Source of the DNA: Wolbachia endosymbiont (group B) of Germaria angustata
Lineage (GTDB): Bacteria > Pseudomonadota > Alphaproteobacteria > Rickettsiales > Anaplasmataceae
DNA: 64,000 nucleotides
Assembly: GCF_964026725.1 (NCBI RefSeq)
Contig: NZ_OZ034691.1
Location: 1,054,001-1,118,000 of the forward strand
Direction: 5' to 3'
The position numbers and the translations under genes were made by a program. Shown here one piece after another: positions 48,933 through 59,700 of this stretch (positions are counted from its first letter, which is position 1; the number at the start of each line of letters is the position of its first letter). Below the pieces are notes generated by a model. The model was given only the letters and a program-made list of their open reading frames with translations. It made no database searches and was not told where the DNA came from.

Positions 48933-50262
48933 CTATCGGCTCCTCTTTCATTAGTATATAACCAAATTCCTTTGCTTTTTTAAGCAAATTTTTGACTACT
49001 CTCTCTTTGTAAAGTGTTTCATAATAGTTCATTCCTTTCTCTACATATTCTTGTCCATATTTCAACATTTGATAAAAGATACATGCTAATTTCCTTGCTG
49101 TCGCAGTTATTGCTTTTGGTGCTCCTAGCCTTTTTTTCAGCCTTCTACTATATGCACCTATTGCACTTTTGCTTCTCAACACACAATGGGCAGCCATTCG
49201 AAATGCATTCGCAGCGCGGTTAATAACTTTACGAGTTCCTGTTCCAACAATTTTTCCTCCTGTAATTTTATTAGCAGGGCTTAATCCAAGCCAGGAAGAA
49301 AAATGTTTTTCTGTTGGCCATTTATTATGATTTATACCTGTTTCCGAAATGATAGTTTGTACACTTAATACATCAAATCCCGGGACTTTAGTAAAATCTA
49401 TCCCGGTTATTCGATTTAAATCCTCATCCGCAGCAAAATCTGGACCATTCTTCTGCTTCCACTTTCGTATTTTATTCAACATCCTGTTCTCATTTGACTT
49501 TGCCTCAAATGTTTTATAGTAACTCTCTATACTTTTATCACATTCCGTTATTTGCTCTTGAAAAAAAGTATATGCTGCATATTCTTGTTTTAGTGCAAAC
49601 AAGTGTTCTTCTCTATAGTCTCCTGTTAATGCTTTTGCTATAGTAGGCTTGTCATTCTTCATGTTTGAATTTCTAAATTCAGCTAGTTTTTGGGGGTCTT
49701 TCTCTCCTTCAATTATTGCTTTAATAATTTTCATGCCTGTTAAACCGTTGATATCACTAATAACCTTATGCAATTGAATATTCATTTGAATTAGCGCTTT
49801 TTGCATACGTTGAGTATGTTTAGCTGCATTTTCAATTAGATTAGCACGTTGTCTAACGTAACTACGCAATACACACATTTGATTATCCGGTCTAAATGAT
49901 CCTTGAAGCAGTCCATAGCTGTGCAATTGTTGCAGCCATTGACAATCCTGAACATCAGACTTTCTACCAGGCACATTTTTGACATGTCGCGCATTTACTA
50001 GTTTTACCTCAAATTTATATGATTCTAATATTTGAAATAAGGGAATCCAATATACTCCAGTTGACTCCATGGCCACAGTTCTAACCTGACACTTTTTTAA
50101 CCACTTTGCTAAGTTGTGTAGATCTACTGTAAAGCACCCAAATTTTTGGATACGTTGTTCATCTCTTCCTTCAGGTGCACATACATAATGTACAGTCGAG
50201 CCAATATCAATCCCTGATGCGTCAGGGTTTATTATTTTTAATTTACTTTTTGCTTCTGCCAT
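48916..50262 (-). mobile_element. IS110-family transposase
   Basis: The 448-residue recombinase has the N-terminal DEDD RuvC-like domain (GIDIGSTVHYVC, AMESTGVYWIPLFQIL, RKSDVQDCQWLQ) and the IS116/110/902 C-terminal domain (VPGFDVLSVQTIISETG, FSSWLGLSPANK, catalytic Ser region). The frame is intact, with a strong aggagg site before ATG 50262. IS110 elements encode a guide (bridge) RNA in a non-coding end; the unassigned ~250 bases at 50263-50513 are the candidate site. Exact element ends are not determined. Confidence 0.93.
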
Positions 50263-50318
50263 ATAAAATTCCTCCTATACTATTATGATAAGAAGCACTT
50301 CAGCTTGGGACGGTTAGG

Positions 50319-50513
50319 TTATACAATCTTCTAAACGAGGTAGTCCAGAAAGAACTCCATCAATGGCTTTACCGTTTCCCCCAAAACCATGCTTTCAAAC
50401 GGGCATTTATAGCACCATTGATTGTTTCGGTTATAGCTGCAGAAGCGCTTCTTCGTAAAACTATATCCAAAAAACATAAAGTAAAGAGAAAGAGTTTCTT
50501 TTTGGTTTTATAG
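50319..50513 (+). other. Unassigned open stretch beside IS110
   Basis: The plus frame reads LYNLLNEVVQKELHQWLYRF and continues to VIAAEALLRKTISKKHKVKR with no start codon, ending at TAG 50511. It is protein-like but unrecognised. Because IS110 elements carry a guide RNA next to the recombinase gene, it may instead be non-coding element DNA. Confidence 0.3.
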
Positions 50514-50951
50514 ATTTCGTCTGTTCAGGCTTTCAGTGAAGTTGATTACGATAACCGCCTTTCACGTGGTAGAACTTATGCTAATACTGGTCGAGCTTTT
50601 GGTATTCAAATCAATGGTAATACAATTACAGCCAAAGTTAGTGGTTCAAGACCTCATCCATATAAAGTTAAAATAGTACTAAACAAATTAAATTCATCAG
50701 CTATCCGTTGTATTATTGAAAATTCTCCCTCTATATTACCTAAATTAATAAATAAACAATTACCAACACTTTTGTTTGATAAACTTAACGACTCAGGTAT
50801 TAAATTATTTCCTTCGAATTGGGAAGAAATGAACGCAAGTTGCAATTGTCCTGATTGGGCTATGCCTTGTAAACATATTGCTGCTGTAATTTATCTTATT
50901 GCTGCAGAAATTGATAAAAACCCTTTCGTAATTTTCAATATTCATAAGTGA
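50514..50951 (+). pseudogene. SWIM zinc-finger protein fragment
   Basis: Directly after the TAG at 50511, in the same frame, the sequence reads FSEVDYDNRLSRGRTYANTG, followed by RAFGIQINGNTITAKVSGS. It ends with the zinc-finger CNCPDWAMPCKHIAAVIY. This is the middle to C-terminal part of a SWIM-domain protein (usually paired with SNF2 helicases). No start codon is present, so the N-terminus is missing. The frame stops at TGA 50949, overlapping the start of the tail sheath. Confidence 0.7.
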
Positions 50952-52048
50952 TAGGTGTAATTGGTACTGCACCTGAAGCCAATGAGCAAAAATTTCCACT
51001 GAATAAACCAGTACTGATAGAAGGAAGCTTAAAAGAAGTAGCAAAACTTGGAAAGAGTGGCAGTTTACCTTCTGCAGTAAATGGAATATTTTCCCAGATT
51101 GGTGCAACAGTAGTAGTTATTCGAGTTAAAGAAAGTGAAAACAGCGATCCAAAATTAAAAGAAGAGGAGACGCTGAAGAATATAATTGGCGGTGTTGATA
51201 AAGAGACTGGAGAGTATCAAGGGATAGAGGCATTCCTCAGCAGTGAAAGTATAGTTCATGTTGCCCCAAGAATATTAATTGCACCTCAATTTACTCACCA
51301 ACTACCAGAAGATGGCAAAAATTCAGTGGTTTCAGCATTAATTCCTATAGCAGAAAAATTAAGAGCTATAATAGTTGCAGATGGACCAAATACTAATGAT
51401 GAAGAAGCAATCAAGTGGAGAAAAAGTGTAGGCAGCTCAAGAGTTTACGTAGTTGATCCATGGGTTAAGGTGTTTATTGAAGGAAAAGAAGAAATTTTGC
51501 CAGCAAGCCCATTTGTAGCTGGTTTAATAGCGAAAGTAGATAGCGAACAAGGATTCTGGCACTCACCTTCAAATAAAGAGATAAATGGTATTATTGGCAC
51601 AAGCAGGCCTATTGATTTTACGCTTGGTAATACAAATTGTAGAGCAAATCACTTGAATGAAAATGAAGTAACAACAATAATTCATCAAAATGGCTACAGG
51701 CTTTGGGGAAATAGAACATGTTTAAATGATTCGAAATGGGCCTTTCTGTCAGTGAGGCGTACTGCAGATTTAATCAATGATAGTTTACTTCGAGCTCATC
51801 TATGGGCAGTTGATCGCAATATTACCAAAACTTATATAGATGATGTGATTGAGGGGGTGAATTCTTATTTGGCTAATTTAAAAGCGCAAGGAGCAATTAT
51901 CAACGGAAAATGTTATGCAACCCCAGAACTCAATACACCAACAAATATTGCAAGTGGAAAAGTATATTTTGATTTTGAGTTTACACCGCCATATCCAGCA
52001 GAACAGATTACTTTCAGGTCACATCTTGTGAGTGGTACAATATTATAA
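50948..52048 (+). CDS. Phage tail sheath protein, N-terminally truncated
   Basis: This is a contractile tail sheath of the P2 FI type (WO phage). The 366 residues read from GTG 50948 (VIGVIGTAPEANEQKFPLNKP) into the typical C-terminal PYPAEQITFRSHLVSGTIL. P2-type sheaths normally have about 25-30 residues before this point (VVEIN... region). Here that part is replaced by the SWIM fragment, so the protein lacks its N-terminal arm. The GTG is probably an internal valine codon, so translation may not start here. Confidence 0.88.
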   Translation: MIGVIGTAPEANEQKFPLNKPVLIEGSLKEVAKLGKSGSLPSAVNGIFSQIGATVVVIRVKESENSDPKLKEEETLKNIIGGVDKETGEYQGIEAFLSSESIVHVAPRILIAPQFTHQLPEDGKNSVVSALIPIAEKLRAIIVADGPNTNDEEAIKWRKSVGSSRVYVVDPWVKVFIEGKEEILPASPFVAGLIAKVDSEQGFWHSPSNKEINGIIGTSRPIDFTLGNTNCRANHLNENEVTTIIHQNGYRLWGNRTCLNDSKWAFLSVRRTADLINDSLLRAHLWAVDRNITKTYIDDVIEGVNSYLANLKAQGAIINGKCYATPELNTPTNIASGKVYFDFEFTPPYPAEQITFRSHLVSGTIL

Positions 52049-52063
52049 AAATGGGAGAAAGAG

Positions 52064-52570
52064 ATGTTACCGAAGATTTTAAAGAATTTTAATGTATTCG
52101 TAGATGGTCGTGGTTATGCAGGAAAAATAGATGAGATAACCTTGCCGAAGCTCACCATTAAAACTGAGAAATATAGAGCTGGTGGTATGGATATTCCAGT
52201 AAATATAGATATGGGGATGGAGAAACTTGAAGCAGATTTCACTTTTTCTGAATACGATACAGAGCTCTTTCGGCTTTTTGGGTTGATAAATGGAAATTCG
52301 GTAGCTTTGACGCTCCGTGATGGAATGCAAGGGGGTGGTAGTAATGATGTTGAAGGAGTAACAATCAACTTAAGAGGCATTTTTAAAGAATTTGACTTTG
52401 GTAGCTGGAAACCTGCTGAAAAAGCCACTCTAAAATGCACTGTAGCTGCCCATTACTACAAACTTACTATAGGTGGCAATGAATTGATAGAAATCGATGC
52501 TGAAAATATGATTAGAAAGATAAATGGTGTTGATCAAATGGCCTTGCTGCAAACGATTCTAGGGATTTAA
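52064..52570 (+). CDS. Phage major tail tube protein
   Basis: This 168-residue protein matches the FII tail tube of P2-like phages. It has MLPKILKNFNVFVDGRGYAG at the start, DIPVNIDMGMEKLEADFTFS in the middle, and a predicted beta-rich body. It is full length and follows the sheath by 15 bases with a gagaaagagat site. No tape-measure or other tail genes follow, so the tail module is cut short. Confidence 0.92.
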   Translation: MLPKILKNFNVFVDGRGYAGKIDEITLPKLTIKTEKYRAGGMDIPVNIDMGMEKLEADFTFSEYDTELFRLFGLINGNSVALTLRDGMQGGGSNDVEGVTINLRGIFKEFDFGSWKPAEKATLKCTVAAHYYKLTIGGNELIEIDAENMIRKINGVDQMALLQTILGI

Positions 52571-52665
52571 TGGAATAGATGGATGCTTTTTCATACAACC
52601 ACTTTTTTATTGAAAAATTACTAATAATACTGTATAATTATTAACGGTTTTTAGGAATTTTTGCT

Positions 52666-53583
52666 ATGGCTTTATCTAAATTTCTCGACCCTAAAAATGA
52701 TATAGCATTTCGCCGTATCTTTGGTACTGAAAAGAATAAAGATATCCTCATTCACTTTCTAAATGATATTTTGAGCTTTACTGGCAAAAATGCAATACAG
52801 GATATAGAGTTTTTAAGTACTATTCAAGATCCTGATATTGCATCTAAAAAACAAAGTATTGTTGATGTGCTATGTAGAGATTCAACAGGAGTACAATGGA
52901 TAATTGAGATGCAGGTCGCTAAAACCAAAGGCTTTGAAAAACGAGCTCAGTACTATGCTGCTAAAGCCTATTCAAGACAAGCTGACAAGGGTGATCAATG
53001 CCATGATCTTAAGGAAATTATTTTTATTGCTATAGCAGATTGTATACTGTTTCCTGATAAGTCTGAGTATAAATCAAAGCACACTATTCGCGATGAAGAT
53101 ACTAATGAGCACGATCTAAAAGATTTTTACTTTGTATTTATTGAATTGCCTAAATTTCCCAAAACTAAAGAAGATCAGCTTTCAAATATAGTTGAGAAGT
53201 GGGTATATTTTTTTAAGCACGCTGACGAAACAGGTGAAGAAGAGCTGGAAAGGATAATAGGAAATGACGTAATAATCAAAAAAGCTTATGAAGAGCTAAA
53301 TAGGTTCAACTGGTCAGAAAAAGAATTTATTGCTTATGAACAAGAGGTCAAGCGTATTCGTGATGAACAAGCTGTTCTTGCTCAAAAACTCGATGATGCT
53401 ACTCAAAAAGGTAGACAAGAAGGTAGACAAGAAGGCATCCAAATCGGCCATGAAAAAGGTAAAATTGAAGGTAAAATTGAAGTTGCCAAAAACTCACTCA
53501 AGGCCGGTGTATCTATAGATGTTATAGCTCAAATTACCGGTCTCTCTCATTCTGAAATTTCACAACTCAAAGAAAAAACATAA
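52666..53583 (+). CDS. Rpn-family PD-(D/E)XK nuclease (putative transposase)
   Basis: Rpn proteins are recombination-promoting nucleases. The 305-residue product begins MALSKFLDPKNDIAFRRIFG and has the nuclease core SIVDVLCRDSTGVQWIIEMQ (D...E-x-Q). The C-terminal part contains a coiled region with repeated GRQEGRQEGIQIGHEKGKIE and ends in a small helix-turn-helix-like LSHSEISQLKEKT. Such proteins are common and multi-copy in Wolbachia. Confidence 0.9.
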   Translation: MALSKFLDPKNDIAFRRIFGTEKNKDILIHFLNDILSFTGKNAIQDIEFLSTIQDPDIASKKQSIVDVLCRDSTGVQWIIEMQVAKTKGFEKRAQYYAAKAYSRQADKGDQCHDLKEIIFIAIADCILFPDKSEYKSKHTIRDEDTNEHDLKDFYFVFIELPKFPKTKEDQLSNIVEKWVYFFKHADETGEEELERIIGNDVIIKKAYEELNRFNWSEKEFIAYEQEVKRIRDEQAVLAQKLDDATQKGRQEGRQEGIQIGHEKGKIEGKIEVAKNSLKAGVSIDVIAQITGLSHSEISQLKEKT

Positions 53584-53732
53584 TTATTCACTTCAATATT
53601 TATGAAAACCTTCTCTAAGCTAGAAATCTACCTAATTAAGAATCTAGTGAACTGTCTAAAATAGCTATAAAGATTGCACATAGAATTAGATAGATTACTA
53701 CCATAACGAAACCCTCTTATCTAGCCTTCCAT

Positions 53733-56700
53733 TTATTTTCCGATTTCAGTCTTATTGCCTATAATTTTTACTTCATCCATGTTAGTGCCAGGAACTCCAA
53801 ACTTTTCCTTACCTTGCTGTATAGCTCTTATAATCATATCCTCATCTATAGACCGCATCGATTGCTCTCTTGGTGACAAAAGATTTTCATAGATCGGTTG
53901 CTCATATCGTGTCCCATTCATAAAACGAACAGCTAAGTCACCTAATATTAGTGCACTATTTACCACAGCGGTGCTTATTTCTGGCGCAACTGTAACATTT
54001 GATCTTACTTTTTCCCGATTAGAAGACCAGCTCCTATTAGGAATATTTCCTTTCGTTACAACTAGTGACTTTCTAGATTGTGGTATGGTAGCACTGTACA
54101 TCTTTTCTAACCCTGAAGAGTATGCACCGGTATCTCCTAATTTATAATCTTCCGATTCTTTAGCAGCAAATTTGTTTGCCACACTTGATACTAATCCACC
54201 CACAGAACTTTTCACCCAGCCAAATAAATCATTTATCCACGAAGGTGGTCTTGCACCACTACTTATTATATTCTCGCTGCGGCGGTTACGAATTCTGTGT
54301 CTGCTTTGTTCATATCTATGCTTATGAGCCACTTGATCAACTAACACAACTTCTGATTCACTTTTTGCATGATTGAAAACATCATTATAGACTTGCTCAC
54401 TATGCTCTTTTTTCACAATATTCATGTCTCTTGCAGTGCTTATTTCTTCCCTATGGTCTTTTAAGACTATTTCCTTATCAGCAAACTTTATAGATAATGT
54501 TTCCATTTTAAGCTCCTCATAAAACCCACTGAGTGTAATAGTACAAAAATCTTCTTGAGTGATATTAGCATCAAAAACATTTGTTATCATTAGATCAGTG
54601 CCATGCTCACGAACAAATGTATAGTTTCCTCCTTTTCTAGGTATGATAAGCTCAGTGTTCTCTTCTACGTCTCGACCTGTTACAATAATAACTCCTTTAT
54701 CCTTTTCAAATACTAAAGGTTGTGGCCTTAAACTCCACTCATTGTTATCTAGGCTGATTTTCACAGGAAAATTATCCACAATCACATGAGTCTTATTATA
54801 CCAATTAACCCCATCTTTTAATCTAACAGTAAAATACTCATGTTTTCTTATTTTACTTACAGATGAATCTTCCGTTCGCTCCGCCTCAATTACTGTTGCT
54901 TTTAATAACAAATCACTTTCAGATTTTAGAACTTTTAATTCAAAACTATCTTTATTCGAGAATTTACTTCTTGCTTGTTGTACTAAATTCCTTAAGTCAA
55001 TTGTATTCACTGAACTTTCTGCATTAAGATCATAAACAACTACTTCAGGCAGAGGAAGCTTATTAATTTCAAACCCTTCACTCTCAGAATCAATCACATA
55101 CACATTTTCACCACCATTGCCCACTAGATTACTCCTATGTAGTGGATTGTTATATATTACTTCATGGTTTCCACTTCCTATTACAACGGTTTCGTTACGT
55201 GATTGTATAAAGAAAGATATTTTCTTTAATCTGTTTGCCATAGTTAAGTAACTGTTTATAACCTCATCAACAGGTTGATTGGTATTCTCAAGCATATACA
55301 GGTTACCTTTATTTCCTATTTTTATTTCAGCATTATTACCTACTATATAAGAGGCATTAGCTGGAATATCTGAAATAATTATATCAAATTTCTCATTAAT
55401 AGATTTACCTTTCAATGAAGGTGATAGAAAACTGAACGTAACATTCCTTATTGTATGAGTCATCTTTCCATAACCAGTATACCAATAATTGATATCTTTA
55501 ACATTTTCAATATTGACACTTGCTAAGTCAAAAAGAGTATAGTTAAATAAAAAATTATGCTTTCTTTGTTGTGTAAAAGCATAGTCATATTCAATATTGA
55601 TATTAGCTTTTCCCTCATCAGGAAGAATAATGTAATCAAAAATCCCGTGACGTGATTCATCTGAGTTATCTATTGTAGTGCTAGGTCTTACTATTATTTG
55701 CTTTCTATTAACACTATTACAATATGGTATAATAATATGATCAGGACTATCGTTACTTTTGCCGCCTTGACCGTCTACATATCTTATATCGCACCCATAG
55801 TCTATTATATCCTGCTTTCCTTTTCTACCATAAATTTTATGTATGTTCTTTATTACAATATCACTAGGCGAGAATATTGAACCATAATGGCTAGACAGTT
55901 TAAATTTAACATCTATGTAATCTCTATCTAAAGCAAACCCTGCTAAGTTTAGAGTGTTATTTCCATTGCCTCCATCTAATGTTCCTATAGTCTTGTTACC
56001 CACAAGGATAAAAACGTCATCTTTATCACCTCCAGTAAACTCCTTATCTCCATCATCTACTAAGAAAATATTAGGACTATCCCTAAATCCTGTTGCTTGA
56101 TCTTTACCTTTTCCCAAAGCAATTAAAGTACTATTTCCTGTCCTATCAGCTAAATAGGAGAGACCTATTGCATTATGACAAAGATAAGCATTCTCACCTC
56201 CAATGCTAGAACGTATTGGGCCAGTAGGAAGACAGAATAACTTACCTATATTTGGATTATCTGGTTTTGCTCTATGCAAAATAACATTATCTACTTTGTT
56301 ACCAAGAAGTGCTAGATTATCTAAATCCATTTGGAGCCTATGTGATACTTTTTGATCAGAATCTACAACTAACTTACCAGTAGGAAAAACATACCCTTCA
56401 ATATCACTATGTCGTTTTAAGTACTCAAGTCCTTGATTAACTAGTTGGTTACTAACCTGTTTCTTTTCGATAAATTTTTCTATATACTGTTCAGGTTGCA
56501 TACCCATAAATGCACGTAATCCTTCGATAAGTCTTTCATCTTCCTTGAGGTGAATAATCTGATCAATTTTATCAACTCTTTTTACTGCAATGTAAATATC
56601 AGTGCCAACAAACACTACAGCCCCAATTGTTGTACCAATAGGCCTAGTAACAGATGATACTCCTTCTAGCACTTCAAAAGCTTCAGCAACTTCTATACCA

Positions 56701-59700
56701 ATCTCTGCAGCGTCAACCCCCAGATAAATACTATCTCCTACTATACCAACCAGTGCTTCTTCAGTACCATTTTTAAATGCTTTTATCTGATTTACTAGGT
56801 CATAGACAATAAAAGCAGAAGTACTACGAGCAAGAAAAGGAGATGCTGCTTTTAAAAATTGACTAACTAATAACTTTCCCTCTTCAGATAGTTTTAATCC
56901 TTTAAGAGATGCAGCTTCAGCAACTTTAGCAAATCCTTGACCACCTGCTATAAAACCAACATTGATTGCTACGCCTTGATAATTACCATTTAAAAAGTCA
57001 GCCAATATATTTTTAGCCATCATTCCGTGCATGGTCATTCCGGAGATTTTTCCTACCTTACTTAAATGATTCATGATTTTTTGATTGCCAATTAGCTTAT
57101 TAACCAAACTTTGAGATTCACCAGTAACTTTTACCCCACTGGCCAATTGAATTAGCTGACTCTGCTTTCCCTCTGGCAAATCTTTAATGTAACTGACAAA
57201 CTTTTCACTATCTATTTTAATTTTACTAAAATCTCTTTTTTCATCTTTCTCCTCATTAAACTCATCTACGTCTTCCCAGGTAAATAAACAGTTACTTTCA
57301 GCTTCTCTTTTCTGCCTATAACTTGGACTTGGCAAGCATTCATCCGCTACAAATCTACCCTTTTCTTCAAGATATTCTTTTACCTTCTCATATCCTCTAT
57401 CAATAGCGCGTTCTAGAGGAGTAAAACCAAACTTATCACGGAGATAAAAGTCAGCTCCTTTATCTACAAGAAATTTCACTATTTCCAAATGACCATTCTG
57501 AGCAGCTAACAGCAGTGGTGTTCGTTTGTCATTGTTAACAGTATCAATGTTATAAAGTTTTTTATCTATAATATACCTTACTATTTCAAGCTTACCATTT
57601 TCAGCAGCTCGGTGTAGAGGAGAGGAACTATCATTGTCAACTCTGTACAAATCAGCATTATGATTTATAAGAAGCTTAATAAGAAGCTTAAAAAGATCCA
57701 AATTACCGTCCCAAGCAGCCTTGTGTAAATAGGTAAAACCAAATCTATTCTTAACTTCTGTAAGATATTTTACTATATCATCTTGCCCTCTATCAATAGC
57801 GCGTTCTAGAGGAGTAAAACCAAACTTATCACGGAGATAAAAGTCAGCTCCTTTATCTACAAGAAATTTCACTATTTCCAAATGACCATTCTGAGCAGCT
57901 AACAGCAGTGGTGTTCGTTTGTCATTGTTAACAATATCAATGTTATAAAGTTTTTTATCTATAATATACCTTACTATTTCAAGCTTACCATTTTCAGCAG
58001 CTCGGTGTAGAGGAGAGGAACTATCATTGTCAACTCTGTACAAATCAGCATTATGATTTATAAGAAGCTTAATAAGAAGCTTAAAAAGATCCAAATTACC
58101 GTCCCAAGCAGCCTTGTGTAAATAGGTAAAACCAAATCTATTCTTAACTTCTGTAAGATATTTTACTATATCATCTTGCCCTCTATCAATAGCGCGTTCT
58201 AGAGGAGTAAAACCAAACTTATCACGGAGATAAAAGTCAGCACCATTTCCTATAAGATATTTTGCTAATTCTAAGTTACCATTTTCAGCAACAAAATGTA
58301 AAGGAGCCATGTGCTGATTATCTAAAACATTGATATTAGCCTTTTTCTCACCTACGAGGTACTTTACCAACTCTATCCTACCATTTTCAAAGGCAAAATG
58401 TAGGGGGCTTTTTCCATATTTATCTAAGACATTAAAACTAACATGTTCTTCATCTACAAGGTATCTTGCTAATTCCAAGTTACCAAATAAAGCAGCAAAA
58501 TGCAGAGGAGTAAAACCCTTTTCATACTTAATATCTAAATCAGCACCATTTTCTATAAGATACTTTACTATCTGTAAGTTAGAATTCTCAATAGCAAACC
58601 TGAGAGGAGAATAGCCATATTCATCGAGAGTATTGACAACTTTAAGCAATTTACTTGGATACCTCTCGCGTCTTAGATTGTCTAATATATTTTTAACCCC
58701 TTCTTCTCTATTACCCTCAATAAGTAGATTAAGTGGGGTATATTTACGCCCCTTGTAAGTAAAATCAAAATTATTAATCAATTTATTATACCTACTTGCA
58801 TAATCCAAAACAGAAGTAACGTGACTTATATTTTCCTCTTTTATAGTAGAGCTCTTTATTAATTCCAGAGCTTTTTTCAGAACTTCTTCCTCTTTTTGCT
58901 GTTCTTGCAGTTTTAATCTTGTCACTTTTTGAACTAGCCTATGAATACTCAAGCTTTGCTTTTGTTTACCGTTTACCATAGAGTAATTTACAAGCAAATT
59001 GATAGCTGATTCTAATTTCGTTTGACTACCACCTGCTAAACTCAAAAACATTTCTCTCATAATATTTTCAGGTGCAAAGTAAGCCATGGTATTAAGAATA
59101 TCTAAAGCCAACTGCCCACATTCTTCATCCTCTATTATTCTATCAAGCGTAACTTCCCAAACTGTATAAGTTGTTTTAGTATAACTATTATCCCATTCAA
59201 GCCCCTTATAGTTAATCAACTCCTTAGCCTTTTCCCTATATTTTTCCAAGTAACCTTCAAAATTACAGCTCTCTTGTGTTTCTTTTATATGTGCTATTGC
59301 TTGTTGTATAGCTAAAGGGAAATGCTGCAGTTCTTCTACTAAATTTCCTATTTGGTCATTCTGGGATTTATCTTCTATCTCTAGCCCTTTCTTTATAAAT
59401 TTTATTGAATCATCTAAACTTAACGTGTCTAGATCTATAGCTCTTATTTTTTTGCCCCATTCTTTACTGCGGGAAGTAATCAAAATATAAGGTATTTTAA
59501 CATTAGGCATTGAAATATTGAGTGGTAAAATTTTCTTTAAATGTTCCAATCCTTCAGCATTATCGAAAACAAAAAGACTCTTTTCTGTAGAGAAAGATTC
59601 AAACACTTCTTCTATAATGGACTTTACATGTTTTTCTTCTCCATCTGTATTTTTTATGGTAATCCCTAATTTATCTGAAGCCAGTCTATAAAATGAATTT

